DNA from: an uncultured Clostridia bacterium
GTDB lineage: Bacteria > Bacillota > Clostridia > TANB77 > CAG-508
DNA: 33,730 nt
Direction of reading: 5' to 3'
Assembly (NCBI GenBank): GCA_934162205.1
Contig: CAKPIA010000012.1
Location: 1-33,730 of the forward strand
Translations under genes and position numbers: made by a program
Notes under the pieces: generated by a model
Told to the model about the DNA's origin: nothing
Database searches by the model: none
What the model saw: only the letters and a program-made list of their open reading frames with translations
Part shown: piece by piece, positions 7,968 to 16,340 of the stretch
Numbering within the stretch: the stretch's first letter is position 1
Layout of the letters: the number at the start of each line of letters is the position of its first letter

Positions 7968-8915
7968 TTAATCTTCTTCTTGGGCAAAATCTAATCCTAA
8001 AGAATGTAATTTATTTGTTACTTCATCTAAAGATTTTTTACCTAAATTTCTAACTTTCATCATATCTGTTTCAGATTTATTTGCTAAATCTTCAACTGTA
8101 GCTATACCAGCTCTTTTTAAACAGTTAAATGATCTAACTGATAATTCTAATTCTTCTATAGACATTTCTAGAACTTTTTCTTTTTTAGATTCTTCTTTTT
8201 CAACCATAACTTGTGTATTTTTAGTTGTTTCTGATAAATCTATAAATAATTCTAAGTGACCTGTCATTACTTTTGCAGCTAAACTTAATGCTTCAAAAGC
8301 TTTTAGGCTTCCATCTGTCCATACTTCTATAACTAGTTTATCATAATCCACCATTTGACCAACTCTAGTATTTTCAACTTGATAATTTACTTTTTTAACT
8401 GGTGTATAAATTGAATCAATTGGAAGTACTGATATATCTTGATCTGGCTTTTTATTTTTTTCAGCTGAGTTATATCCTCTACCCATATCTGCTGTCATTT
8501 CCATTACAAGATGTCCATCATCAGATACTGTAGCTATATGTAAATCTGGATTTAATATTTCTACTGTTCCATCTGTTATGATGTCACCTGCAGTAACTTC
8601 TCCAGCACCTTTAAAGTCAATTCTTAATATTTTTTCTTCATTTTGATCAAATTTTAATCTTACACCTTTTAAATTAACTATTATCTCTGGTACATCTTCT
8701 ACTACATTTGGTATGCATGAAAATTCGTGTAATGCTCCATCTATTTTTACGCTTGTTATAGCACAACCTGGAAGTGATGAAAGTAATATTCTTCTTAAAG
8801 AATTTCCTATTGTTACTCCATAACCTCTTTCTAATGGTTCACATACAAATTTTGCATAATTTTTAGCATCATCTACTTCTAGACATTCAATATTTGGCTT
8901 TTCAAATTCTATCAT
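7968..8915 (-). CDS. rpoA: DNA-directed RNA polymerase alpha subunit
   Basis: 315 residues, the normal length. The N-terminal assembly domain (about 1-230) includes EPLERGYGVTIGNSLRRILLSSLPG, and the C-terminal domain (about 245-310) contains LSVRSFNCLKRAGI and RNLGKKSLDEV, the helix-hairpin-helix that contacts UP elements and activators. It dimerises to seed core polymerase assembly. Start ATG has AGGAGGG 6 nt upstream. It sits between rpsD and rplQ as in most bacteria. The 48-nt gap upstream holds only short AT repeats (ATATAAAAAATATATAAA). Confidence 0.98.
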   Translation of the reverse strand: MIEFEKPNIECLEVDDAKNYAKFVCEPLERGYGVTIGNSLRRILLSSLPGCAITSVKIDGALHEFSCIPNVVEDVPEIIVNLKGVRLKFDQNEEKILRIDFKGAGEVTAGDIITDGTVEILNPDLHIATVSDDGHLVMEMTADMGRGYNSAEKNKKPDQDISVLPIDSIYTPVKKVNYQVENTRVGQMVDYDKLVIEVWTDGSLKAFEALSLAAKVMTGHLELFIDLSETTKNTQVMVEKEESKKEKVLEMSIEELELSVRSFNCLKRAGIATVEDLANKSETDMMKVRNLGKKSLDEVTNKLHSLGLDFAQEED

Positions 8916-8963
8916 TTTTCCCTCCTAATATATATAAAAAATATATAAAATATATAAAAAATA

Positions 8964-9590
8964 TTATTTTGAGTAAAGCTCTACTATTAAATGTTCTTCT
9001 ATTGGAATATCAACATCTTCTCTAGATGCCAATCTAACAACTTTTCCACTCAAAGTTTCACTATTTTTTTCTAACCATTCTGGAACTGGTCTTGCTTTGT
9101 TTTCTTCAACATTTGCTTTTATTGTTGGATTATCTTTTTTGATTTCTCTTACAGAGATTTCATCTCCAGCTTTTACTAAGTATGATGCAATATCAACTCT
9201 TTTTCCATTAACAGCAAATAAACCATGGTTTACAAATTGTCTTGCTTGAGCTCTTGATGTTCCAAATCCTAATCTGTAAACAACATTATCTAATCTACTT
9301 TCTAATATTTGTAATAAGTTTTCACCAGTTACACCTTTTTTATTTGAAGCCATATCAAAGTATTTTCTAAATTGTTTTTCTCCAACTCCATAATATGATT
9401 TTGTTTTTTGTTTTTCTCTTAATTGAGTACCGTATTCAGATAATTTTGCTCTTTTTTGTCCATGTTGTCCTGGAGCGTAATTTCTTCTAGAGATACTACA
9501 TTTATCAGAATAACATCTTGAACCTTTTAAAAACAATTTTTGTCCTTCTCTACGGCAAACACGACATTGTTCGTCTTTATATCTTGACAT
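8964..9590 (-). CDS. rpsD: 30S ribosomal protein S4 (zinc-binding form)
   Basis: 208 residues. The N terminus carries Cys9, Cys12, Cys26 and Cys31 (CRVC then CYSDKC), the zinc-containing version of S4. The S4 RNA-binding domain (about 97-160, ESRLDNVVYRLGFGTSRAQARQFVNHG) follows. S4 nucleates 16S rRNA folding and in many bacteria represses its own mRNA. No obvious S4 pseudoknot was recognised in the 89-nt gap upstream. Start ATG is 7 nt after AAAGGAG. Confidence 0.97.
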   Translation of the reverse strand: MSRYKDEQCRVCRREGQKLFLKGSRCYSDKCSISRRNYAPGQHGQKRAKLSEYGTQLREKQKTKSYYGVGEKQFRKYFDMASNKKGVTGENLLQILESRLDNVVYRLGFGTSRAQARQFVNHGLFAVNGKRVDIASYLVKAGDEISVREIKKDNPTIKANVEENKARPVPEWLEKNSETLSGKVVRLASREDVDIPIEEHLIVELYSK

Positions 9591-9679
9591 TTTTTTACTC
9601 CTTTCAATATTCTATCTTTCAATATTTCATAAGGCTTATTTAATGTTTGATTATTTTTATAATCTCACTATCACCCGTA

Positions 9680-10078
9680 TTAAACTCTTCTTCTTTTTGG
9701 TGGTCTACAACCATTGTGTGGGATTGGTGTTACGTCTTTTATAGCACTTATTTCTAAACCAGCAGTTTGAAGTGCTCTTATTGCAGCTTCACGTCCTGCA
9801 CCAGGTCCTTTAACAAATACTTCTACAGATTTTAAACCATGTTCCATTGCAGCTTTAGCAGCTGTTTCAGCAACTTGACCAGCAGCAAATGGTGTGCTTT
9901 TTCTTGAACCTTTAAATCCTAATTCACCAGCACTTCCCCATGATATACTGTTTCCTTGTGTATCTGTAATTGTAACTATTGTATTATTAAAACTAGAATG
10001 AATATGAGCTTCACCTTTTTCAATGTTTTTTCTATTTCTTCTAGCTACTGTTTTTCTTGTTACATTTTTATCAGCCAT
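9680..10078 (-). CDS. rpsK: 30S ribosomal protein S11
   Basis: 132 residues. The core contains AHIHSSFNNTIVTITD (24-39), GSRKSTPFAAGQVAE and the invariant C-terminal DVTPIPHNGCRPPKRRRV. S11 sits on the platform of the 30S subunit and contacts the Shine-Dalgarno helix region. Start ATG is 12 nt after GGAGG, a long but recurring spacing in this window. It lies between rpsM and rpsD in the alpha operon. Confidence 0.97.
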   Translation of the reverse strand: MADKNVTRKTVARRNRKNIEKGEAHIHSSFNNTIVTITDTQGNSISWGSAGELGFKGSRKSTPFAAGQVAETAAKAAMEHGLKSVEVFVKGPGAGREAAIRALQTAGLEISAIKDVTPIPHNGCRPPKRRRV

Positions 10079-10129
10079 TTTTTAAATTTCCCTCCTCGTT
10101 ATTTTGTTGTTTCAAAATTCTATGCATTT

Positions 10130-10498
10130 TTATTTTTTACTTTTGCTTACTAATTTTCTTGGACCTTTTCTTGTACGAGCATTAGTTTTTGTTCTTTGTC
10201 CTCTAACTGGTAAACCTTTTCTATGTCTTAGTCCTCTATAACATCCTATTTCTGTAAGTCTTTTAATATTTAAAGCGATTTCTCTTCTTAAATCACCTTC
10301 AACTTTGTATGATTCGTCAATAACTTTTCTTATGCTATTAACTTCGTCATCTGTTAAGTCTTTTACTCTAGTATCTGGATTTATTCCAGCTTTTTCTAAG
10401 ATATTTCTAGAACTTGATACACCTATACCATATATATATGTAAGTCCTATTTCTACTCTCTTTTCTTTAGGTAAATCTACTCCTGCTATACGAGCCAT
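10130..10498 (-). CDS. rpsM: 30S ribosomal protein S13
   Basis: 122 residues from the ATG at 10498, which gives the canonical MARIAGVDLP and has GGAGGTG 9 nt upstream; the open frame extends to a TTG at 10516 but that overlaps the Shine-Dalgarno. YIYGIG (helix-two-turn-helix) and the C-terminal basic tail GLPVRGQRTKTNARTRKGP, which contacts tRNA and the head of the 30S subunit, are intact. An unusually long, structured interval separates it from rpmJ. Confidence 0.97.
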   Translation of the reverse strand: MARIAGVDLPKEKRVEIGLTYIYGIGVSSSRNILEKAGINPDTRVKDLTDDEVNSIRKVIDESYKVEGDLRREIALNIKRLTEIGCYRGLRHRKGLPVRGQRTKTNARTRKGPRKLVSKSKK

Positions 10499-10569
10499 AT
10501 TTTTTTGCACCTCCAAAATAATTTAATTTACTATTTTTATAATTGTAATTGCTTGTCTTTATTTATAAC

Positions 10570-10685
10570 CTAAAGGTGAAATGCACTAATTTAAAATTAG
10601 TCTTTAGATTTTTTTAAGACATATATATAAACACAAATTCGATAAAAAAACATTATATGTTTACAGCCGCTACCTAATTTGTGTT
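10570..10685 (-). promoter_or_regulatory. Structured intergenic region between rpmJ and rpsM, candidate leader
   Basis: Three pairings are visible: AACACAAATT with AATTTGTGTT (10630-10639, 10676-10685); inside it AAACAT with ATGTTT (10648-10653, 10657-10662) followed on the minus strand by a T run; and nearer rpsM, CTAAAG/CTTTAG (10570-10575, 10602-10607) enclosing ACTAATTT/AAATTAGT. A role in attenuating the alpha operon is inference. Confidence 0.4.
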
Positions 10686-10695
10686 ATTAACAAAA

Positions 10696-10809
10696 CTATC
10701 CTTGTCTTTGTTTGTGTTTAGGGTTTTCACAAATAACTCTAATTACACCTTTTCTTTTTATTATTTTACATTTGTCACATATTTTCTTTACTGATGGTCT
10801 TACTTTCAT
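10696..10809 (-). CDS. rpmJ: 50S ribosomal protein L36 (zinc-binding form)
   Basis: 37 residues, starting MKVRPSVKKICDKCK and ending HKQRQG. Cys11, Cys14, Cys27 and His32 form the zinc site, so this is the zinc-dependent form of L36. L36 stabilises 23S rRNA folding late in 50S assembly. GGAGGTG lies 8 nt before the ATG. It follows infA, as usual for the spc/alpha junction in Firmicutes. Confidence 0.97.
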   Translation of the reverse strand: MKVRPSVKKICDKCKIIKRKGVIRVICENPKHKQRQG

Positions 10810-10962
10810 TTTTTGCACCTCCTATTTATTACAGAAAATAACTATCTATAAAATTAGTTCTTATAGATTGTACTTAACTGTTTCTATATTTTATATAGTT
10901 TGGGTTAATTTCTAATATATAGAATACAAAATAATTAATATTATTTTGTATTTTTAACTATT

Positions 10963-11181
10963 TTATTTTGCTCTCCAAGTAATACGTCCTCTTGTTAAAT
11001 CATATGGTGAAAGTTCTACTTTTACTTTATCACCTGGTAATATTTTTATATAATTCATTCTTAGTTTACCTGAAATATGAGCTAATATTTGATGTCCATT
11101 TTCAAGTTCAACTTTAAAGTTAGTATTTGGTAATGTTTCCACTACTGTTCCTTCTACTTCTATGATATCTTCTTTTGCCAA
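10963..11181 (-). CDS. infA: Translation initiation factor IF-1
   Basis: 72 residues, the standard length, with the S1/OB-fold signature (MAKEDIIEVEGTV, HISGKLRMNYIKILPGDKVKVELSPYDLTRGRI). IF-1 binds the A site of the 30S subunit during initiation. The start codon is TTG, 7 nt after AGGAGG; no ATG is available. It lies downstream of map, the common order in Clostridia. The 153-nt gap to rpmJ shows only AT-rich sequence with weak pairing (ATAATATTAATTAT-like). Confidence 0.97.
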   Translation of the reverse strand: MAKEDIIEVEGTVVETLPNTNFKVELENGHQILAHISGKLRMNYIKILPGDKVKVELSPYDLTRGRITWRAK

Positions 11182-11255
11182 GATCTCGCCTCCTTATAGA
11201 ACTTTACATATTTTTTCCAATTATAACATTATGACTTATATAGTATACACCTTTT

Positions 11256-12026
11256 TTAAAGCATTGTCAATATTTTTGGTTCGTTTTCTGTAATTAAAAT
11301 TGTATTTTCGTAGTGTGCTGCCCAAGTTCCATCTTCTGTTACTATTGTCCATCCATCATCAAGTTCTAGTATGTTAGGTTTTCCTATTATTACCATAGGT
11401 TCTATTGCTAGAGTCATGCCAGGTTCAAGTCTTATTCCTCTACCTGCTTTTCCGTAATTTGGAATTCCTGGATCTTCATGCATTTCTCTTCCTATTCCAT
11501 GTCCTTGAAATTCTCTAACAACAGAATATCCTTGTGATTTTACATATTCTCCAATTGCGTGAGAAATATCTCCAATTCTATTTCCTTTTTTAGCATACTT
11601 TATTCCTTCAAAAAAAGCTTGTTTTGTTACTTTTACTAATCTTTCTGCTTCTTTAGATACTTTTCCTACCATAAATGTTCTAGCTGCATCACCATTAAAA
11701 CCGTTTTTTAATGCAACTGTATCAACACTAACAATGTCTCCTTCTTTTATTATTTTATTTTTTGATGGTATTCCATGTATAACTTCATCATTTACAGAAA
11801 CACATGTAGATGCTGGATATGGTGGTACTCCTCTTATTCCAACATCATATCCTTTTTCTGCTGGTAATGCACCTAAGCTTCTCATTGTATCTTCTGCAAT
11901 TTTATCAATTTCCCAAGTACTCATGCCTGGTTTTATACATTCTTCTAACTTTTTATATGTTAATGCTACAACTTTACAAGCTTCTTCCATATATTCAATT
12001 TCTTTTTTTGATTTTATAGTTACCAT
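11256..12026 (-). CDS. map: Methionine aminopeptidase, type I
   Basis: 256 residues. All five metal ligands are present: Asp102, Asp113, His176, Glu209 and Glu240, together with substrate His84 and His183. It removes the initiator methionine from nascent proteins whose second residue is small. There is no N-terminal SH3-binding or zinc-finger extension, so it is the short bacterial type Ia enzyme. Its stop lies 74 nt before infA, and it starts 2 nt after adk ends, so translation of adk and map is probably coupled. Confidence 0.97.
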   Translation of the reverse strand: MVTIKSKKEIEYMEEACKVVALTYKKLEECIKPGMSTWEIDKIAEDTMRSLGALPAEKGYDVGIRGVPPYPASTCVSVNDEVIHGIPSKNKIIKEGDIVSVDTVALKNGFNGDAARTFMVGKVSKEAERLVKVTKQAFFEGIKYAKKGNRIGDISHAIGEYVKSQGYSVVREFQGHGIGREMHEDPGIPNYGKAGRGIRLEPGMTLAIEPMVIIGKPNILELDDGWTIVTEDGTWAAHYENTILITENEPKILTML

Positions 12027-12028
12027 TT

Positions 12029-12691
12029 TTACTCTCCTTTTATTTCTTTAACTATATCTTCTGCTACTTCTGCTCCTAATTTTGTATTTTTGCTTACTGT
12101 TTCAGTGCTTAATATTCCTTCTTTTTCATAAAATTCTATTAAAGGAGATGTTGATTCTAAATATGTTTGTATTCTTTTCTTAATTGTTTCCGCATTGTCA
12201 TCTTCTCTTTTTACTAATTCGCTTCCACATTTATCACAAATATTTTCTTGTTTTGGTGGATTTAAAACAATATTATATACTGCTTTACAATTTTGATTAG
12301 AGCATACTCTTCTATTTACTACTCTTTCTATAATTTCTTCTTCTGGTGTAACTAAATTTATAACCATATCTATTTTTTTGTTTTCTTTTTCAAGTATTTT
12401 ATTCAATTCTTCTGCTTGAAATACAGTTCTTGGAAAACCATCTAAAATAATTCCATCTTTTACGTCATCTTGTTTTAGTCTATCTTCTACTATTCCTATT
12501 GTTATATCATCTGGTACCAATTTTCCCTCACTCATATATTTGCTTGCAATTTTTCCAAGTTCAGTTTGTTCTTTTATATTTTTTCTAAAAATATCTCCTG
12601 TAGATACTTGAGGAATACCTAATTTTTCTGATAATATCCCTGCTACTGTTCCTTTTCCAGTTCCTGGTGCTCCTAACATAATTATATTCAT
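12029..12691 (-). CDS. adk: Adenylate kinase with zinc-binding lid
   Basis: 220 residues. P-loop GAPGTGKGT at 7-15, the NMP-binding region STGDIFR at 30-36, DGFPRT at 84-89, and a LID domain carrying Cys130, Cys135, Cys152 and Cys155. The first cysteine pair is spaced C-x4-C rather than the common C-x2-C, a small insertion in the zinc knuckle. It interconverts ATP+AMP and 2 ADP in the cytoplasm. Located between secY and map as in Bacillus. Confidence 0.97.
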   Translation of the reverse strand: MNIIMLGAPGTGKGTVAGILSEKLGIPQVSTGDIFRKNIKEQTELGKIASKYMSEGKLVPDDITIGIVEDRLKQDDVKDGIILDGFPRTVFQAEELNKILEKENKKIDMVINLVTPEEEIIERVVNRRVCSNQNCKAVYNIVLNPPKQENICDKCGSELVKREDDNAETIKKRIQTYLESTSPLIEFYEKEGILSTETVSKNTKLGAEVAEDIVKEIKGE

Positions 12692-12791
12692 AAATCAACA
12701 CTCCTTATTTATTTTATCTTTTGGTTTAATAACCTTTTTAATAATTACTTTAAAAAAACTAATTATTAAAAAAGATATTAAAACTCGAAAA

Positions 12792-12820
12792 TGTGGCAGA
12801 GGCAAAATACCTCTGACACA
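12792..12820 (-). terminator. Weak terminator-like hairpin between secY and adk
   Basis: TGTG-CAGAGG pairs with CCTCTG-CACA (one mismatch) around a 7-nt loop, followed on the minus strand by only TTTT. It may give partial termination or be an RNA-processing or stabilising stem. A second AT-only stem (12734-12747 with 12760-12774) follows before adk. Confidence 0.45.
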
Positions 12821-12834
12821 ATTTCTTTTATATA

Positions 12835-14154
12835 TTATTCTAAGAATCCTTTATAATGTCTCATTACTAATTGAGATTCTAATTGTTGTACTGTTTCTAA
12901 TGCAACTCCAACAACGATTAATATAGATGTACCACCAAATGCAACATTTAATGATGTAAATCTTAATAACATTGGTAATATTGCAATTACTGCTAAAAAG
13001 AAACCACCAAAAAGTGTTAATTTTGATATTATTGATGATAAATATTCTGTTGTTGGTTTTCCAGATCTAATACCTGGAATGAATCCACCATTTTTCTTAA
13101 TATTATTAGATACTTCTGCTGGATTAAATGTAGCATATGTATAAAAATATGTAAATCCCATAATTAATAATAAGTACACAATTGCATTAGCTATTGAATA
13201 ACCAATACCAACTTGTGATGAAGATGTAGCTAATGAGAATTTATATAATCCTGCTAAGAACCCTGTTCTTGTAGCTATATCTTTTACAAATATTTGTATT
13301 ATCATTGCTGGAAATGTCATAAATGATGATGCAAATATTATTGGCATAACACCAGCCATAGCAAGTTTTAATGGTATATGTGTGCTTTGAGCTCCAACCA
13401 TTTTTCTTCCCACTACTTTTTTAGAATATTGTACAGGCACTTTCCTTTCAGCTTGTTGTACAAATACAACTCCAGCTACTAATATAAGTGCACCTATTAC
13501 TAATCCTAATGCTAATAATAAACCAGTAGTACTAAATCCATTATCTGTTATTATTAAGTTTCCTATAGTAGGTACTATTGATGGTAATCCTGAAATAATA
13601 CCAATAAAGATTATTATAGAAATTCCATTTCCAATTCCTTTATTTGTTATTTGTTCACCTAACCACATAAGAATTGATGTTCCTGCTATTAGTGAAATAA
13701 CAATTAATGCTCCTGTTAAGAAACCAGGATTAACAAATATTCCTGAAGCACTATAAGATAAATATATTCCTATAGATTCTACTAATGCTAAAACTATTGT
13801 TAATAGTTTAGTATATCTATTAATCTTTTTTCTACCTTCTTCTCCACCTTCTTTAGTTAATTTTTCTAATGAAGGTATTACCATTCCTAATAATTGAATA
13901 ACTATAGAAGCAGTAATATATGGAGTAATTGACATAGCAAATAATGAAAATCTTGAGAAAGCTCCTCCTGAGATTAAATCTATTAATCCACTAATTCCAT
14001 TACTTGATGACATTGCTTCGCTTAATTTAATTAAATCAACTCCTGGTACAGTTATAAAACATCCAAATCTAAATATTACAATTAGTAATAAAGTAAATAA
14101 AAGTTTTTTTCTAACTTCAGGTGTTGCTATAGCATTTTTTATTGTTTTAAACAA
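12835..14154 (-). CDS. secY: Protein translocase channel subunit SecY
   Basis: 439 residues with ten predicted membrane helices. Typical segments are ITPYITASIVIQLL (helix 2), the cytoplasmic loop with GGEEGRKKINRYTK, VQQAERKVPVQYSKK, and AFGGTSILIVVGVALETVQQLESQLVMRHYKGF at the C terminus. It forms the Sec translocation pore with SecE (also in this window) and SecG. The start codon is TTG immediately after the rplO stop codon and 6 nt after GAGGTG, which lies inside the end of rplO, so the two genes are translationally coupled. Confidence 0.98.
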   Translation of the reverse strand: MFKTIKNAIATPEVRKKLLFTLLLIVIFRFGCFITVPGVDLIKLSEAMSSSNGISGLIDLISGGAFSRFSLFAMSITPYITASIVIQLLGMVIPSLEKLTKEGGEEGRKKINRYTKLLTIVLALVESIGIYLSYSASGIFVNPGFLTGALIVISLIAGTSILMWLGEQITNKGIGNGISIIIFIGIISGLPSIVPTIGNLIITDNGFSTTGLLLALGLVIGALILVAGVVFVQQAERKVPVQYSKKVVGRKMVGAQSTHIPLKLAMAGVMPIIFASSFMTFPAMIIQIFVKDIATRTGFLAGLYKFSLATSSSQVGIGYSIANAIVYLLLIMGFTYFYTYATFNPAEVSNNIKKNGGFIPGIRSGKPTTEYLSSIISKLTLFGGFFLAVIAILPMLLRFTSLNVAFGGTSILIVVGVALETVQQLESQLVMRHYKGFLE

Positions 14155-14589
14155 CTAAATCACCTCAGCCTTTCCGCCTAGAGCTTCGATTTTTTCTTTA
14201 GCTGATGCTGTAAATCTTTTAGCTTTTACATTTACTTTTTTGTCTAATTTTCCTGTTCCTAAGATTACTATTCCATCATTTATTTTTCCAATTATTCCTT
14301 CTGCTAATAATGTTTCTGCTGTAACATCAGTATTTTCACATTTATTTAACATTGTTAATGTTACTTCTACATAATCTTTAGCATGAATATTTGTAAATCC
14401 TCTTTTTGGTAATCTTCTATATAATGGTGTTTGACCACCTTCGAATCCTCTTCTTACTCCTCCACCTGATCTAGCTTTTTGTCCTTTATGTCCTTTTCCA
14501 GAAGTTTTTCCTAATCCTGATCCAATTCCTCTTCCTCTTCTAGTTCTTGTTGCTTTTTTTACAGATGGTTTTAATTCGTCCATTTTCAT
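14155..14589 (-). CDS. rplO: 50S ribosomal protein L15
   Basis: 144 residues. The N-terminal Gly/Arg-rich extension (TRRGRGIGSGLGKTSGKGHK and GGVRRGFEGGQTPLYRRLPKRGF) and C-terminal globular domain are standard. L15 is a late 50S assembly protein. The ATG chosen has GGAGGTG 9 nt upstream; a second ATG two codons later is possible. It is separated from rpsE by a 147-nt structured gap in which rpmD is normally found. Confidence 0.97.
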   Translation of the reverse strand: MKMDELKPSVKKATRTRRGRGIGSGLGKTSGKGHKGQKARSGGGVRRGFEGGQTPLYRRLPKRGFTNIHAKDYVEVTLTMLNKCENTDVTAETLLAEGIIGKINDGIVILGTGKLDKKVNVKAKRFTASAKEKIEALGGKAEVI

Positions 14590-14617
14590 TTATGCGTTGC
14601 ACCTCCTTAATTTAATG

Positions 14618-14741
14618 TTGGCTGTTGGAAGCTTGAGATTAGCAATCTACTATTCTCTCTTTCAACTCCATTTTATATATCTTTGGTATAGAGTATTTAA
14701 AGTTATAAATTACCAACTTCAAACCTCCAACCGCGATTAAA
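14618..14741 (-). repeat. Long intergenic hairpin in the position of rpmD
   Basis: Arms 14719-14731 and 14624-14636 pair over 13 bp (GTTGGAGGTTTGA with TCAAGCTTCCAAC), and the pairing continues inward to about 23 positions with a single A-C mismatch and five G-U wobbles. The outer flanks TTTAAT (containing the rpsE stop codon) and ATTAAA can also pair. The structure ends just before the rplO Shine-Dalgarno. No L30 coding sequence is present. Confidence 0.65.
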
Positions 14742-15228
14742 TAATATCTTCTACTTTTTTTCCTCTTTTTTTAGCTACTTGTTCAATTGTTTGCATTGAT
14801 TTTAATCCTTCGATTGTAGCATAAACAACGTTTCTTGGATTGTTTGTTCCAATAACTTTTGTTCTTATATCTTTATATCCAGCAAGCTCTAATACTGGTC
14901 TAACACTTCCTCCAGCTATTACTCCAGTACCAACTGCAGCGGGTTTTAACATAACTTTTGCACTACCGAATTTTCCTATAAATTCATGTGGTACAGTTGT
15001 TCCTACTACTGGAACTTCTACTAAATTCTTTTTAGCTTCTTGTATAGCTTTTTTAATTGCATCTGGAACTTCAGCTGCTTTACCATTTCCAACACCTACG
15101 TGTCCGTTTTCGTCACCAACAACTACTACTGCACTAAATCTAAAAGTTCTACCACCTTTAACAACTTTAGCAACTCTGTTAATAGCAACTACTTTTTCTT
15201 TTAATTCTATTGTGTTATTTTCTTCCAT
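14737..15228 (-). CDS. rpsE: 30S ribosomal protein S5
   Basis: 163 residues from the ATG at 15228, preferred because AAGGAGGG lies 13 nt upstream; an in-frame ATG at 15264 would add 12 residues but has only a weak AAAGG site and would bury the strong one. The double-stranded-RNA-binding-like domain (ELKEKVVAINRVAKVVKGGRTFRFS) and the C-terminal domain (KVMLKPAAVGTGVIAGGSVRPVLELAG) are complete. S5 contributes to decoding fidelity and mRNA entry. Confidence 0.96.
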   Translation of the reverse strand: MEENNTIELKEKVVAINRVAKVVKGGRTFRFSAVVVVGDENGHVGVGNGKAAEVPDAIKKAIQEAKKNLVEVPVVGTTVPHEFIGKFGSAKVMLKPAAVGTGVIAGGSVRPVLELAGYKDIRTKVIGTNNPRNVVYATIEGLKSMQTIEQVAKKRGKKVEDII

Positions 15229-15318
15229 CGGTCTTTGTTTTCCCTCCTTTTTACTACTTTGCATATAAATTTAAACCTTTATAATTTCTAAATATTAGTA
15301 TTTTTAGTAAAAGATTTA

Positions 15319-15678
15319 TTAGAATTTTAATCCACCTTCTCTAGCTGCTTCTGCTAATTCTTTTACTACACCATGATAAATATATCCACCACGGTCAAAA
15401 ACTACTGTTTCAATATTTTTTTCTAATGCTTTTTTAGCAATTAATGCACCAAGTTCTTTTGCAGCTTCTTTATTAGCATGTTTTGTTTTTACTGATTTAT
15501 CTAATGTTGAAGCACTAACTAAAGTATTTCCAGCTACATCATCAATAACTTGTACATATAAATTACTGTTGCTTCTATATACACATAATCTTGGTCTTTC
15601 AGCTGTACCAGATATTTTTGTTCTTACTCTTATATGTCTTCTAGTTCTTTCAGCTTTTCTATCTATTTTTTTGATCAT
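15319..15678 (-). CDS. rplR: 50S ribosomal protein L18
   Basis: 119 residues. The basic N terminus (RKAERTRRHIRVRTKISG) binds 5S rRNA, and the C-terminal VVFDRGGYIYHGVVKELAEAAREGGL is invariant. With L5 it forms the 5S rRNA particle in the central protuberance. Good AAAGGAG site; standard position between rplF and rpsE. Confidence 0.97.
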   Translation of the reverse strand: MIKKIDRKAERTRRHIRVRTKISGTAERPRLCVYRSNSNLYVQVIDDVAGNTLVSASTLDKSVKTKHANKEAAKELGALIAKKALEKNIETVVFDRGGYIYHGVVKELAEAAREGGLKF

Positions 15679-15757
15679 TTTATTTCTCCTTTCATAAAAT
15701 TTAATATTTATGATTATTATGATTTGATAAAATTAATTAGATTTATTTTATCTAGGT

Positions 15758-16294
15758 TTATTTACCTGTTTTTCCTTCTTTACGTCTAATAACTTCATCA
15801 GCATATTTAATTCCTTTTCCTCTATATACTTCTGGTGGTCTCTTTGATCTAACAACTGCTGCTGTTTGACCAACTAATTCTTTATCAATACCTCTTACTA
15901 TTATTGTATTAGCATTTGGAACATCAAAAGTAATTCCTTCAGGTGCTTCAAATATTACTGGATGAGAATATCCTAATGTAAGATTTAAGTCATTTCCTTG
16001 TTTTTGAACTCTATATCCAACACCATTTATTTGAAGTTCTTTACTAAATTCTTGTGTTACACCTATTATCATATTATTAATTAAAGTTCTTGTTAAACCA
16101 TGTAAACTTCTTGTTTTAGGTTCATTGTCTTTTCTTGTAACTTTAATAGTATTTTCATTGATTTCTAAAGAAATATCTTTATGTACATCTCTAGTTAATG
16201 TACCTTTTGGTCCTTTTACAGTAATGTTATGTCCGTCTACTTTTACTTCAACACCACTTGGTACTGTAATAGGGCTGTTTCCTATTCTTGACAT
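15758..16294 (-). CDS. rplF: 50S ribosomal protein L6
   Basis: 178 residues with the two tandem L6 folds (about 1-80 and 85-170). MSRIGNSPITVPSGV and the C-terminal KRPPEVYRGKGIKYADEVIRRKEGKTGK are diagnostic. L6 lies near the sarcin-ricin loop and helps assemble the factor-binding site. AAGGAGG precedes the ATG. The 79-nt gap to rplR has only a weak TAGAT/ATCTA pairing. Confidence 0.97.
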   Translation of the reverse strand: MSRIGNSPITVPSGVEVKVDGHNITVKGPKGTLTRDVHKDISLEINENTIKVTRKDNEPKTRSLHGLTRTLINNMIIGVTQEFSKELQINGVGYRVQKQGNDLNLTLGYSHPVIFEAPEGITFDVPNANTIIVRGIDKELVGQTAAVVRSKRPPEVYRGKGIKYADEVIRRKEGKTGK

Positions 16295-16340
16295 TTTTTG
16301 TTTTCCTCCTTCACTTTATAATGAATACAATTTGCTCTGA

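Noticed and set aside
7520..8053. Plus-strand frame of 177 codons
   Set aside because: It is antisense to rplQ and rpoA, whose identity is certain.
8916..8963. ATATAAAAAATATAT repeats before rpoA as a promoter or repeat element
   Set aside because: They are short, AT-only and lie inside a continuous operon; simple low-complexity sequence explains them.
10810..10962. Extra small gene between rpmJ and infA
   Set aside because: No frame with a ribosome binding site and no recognisable product; only AT-rich spacer.
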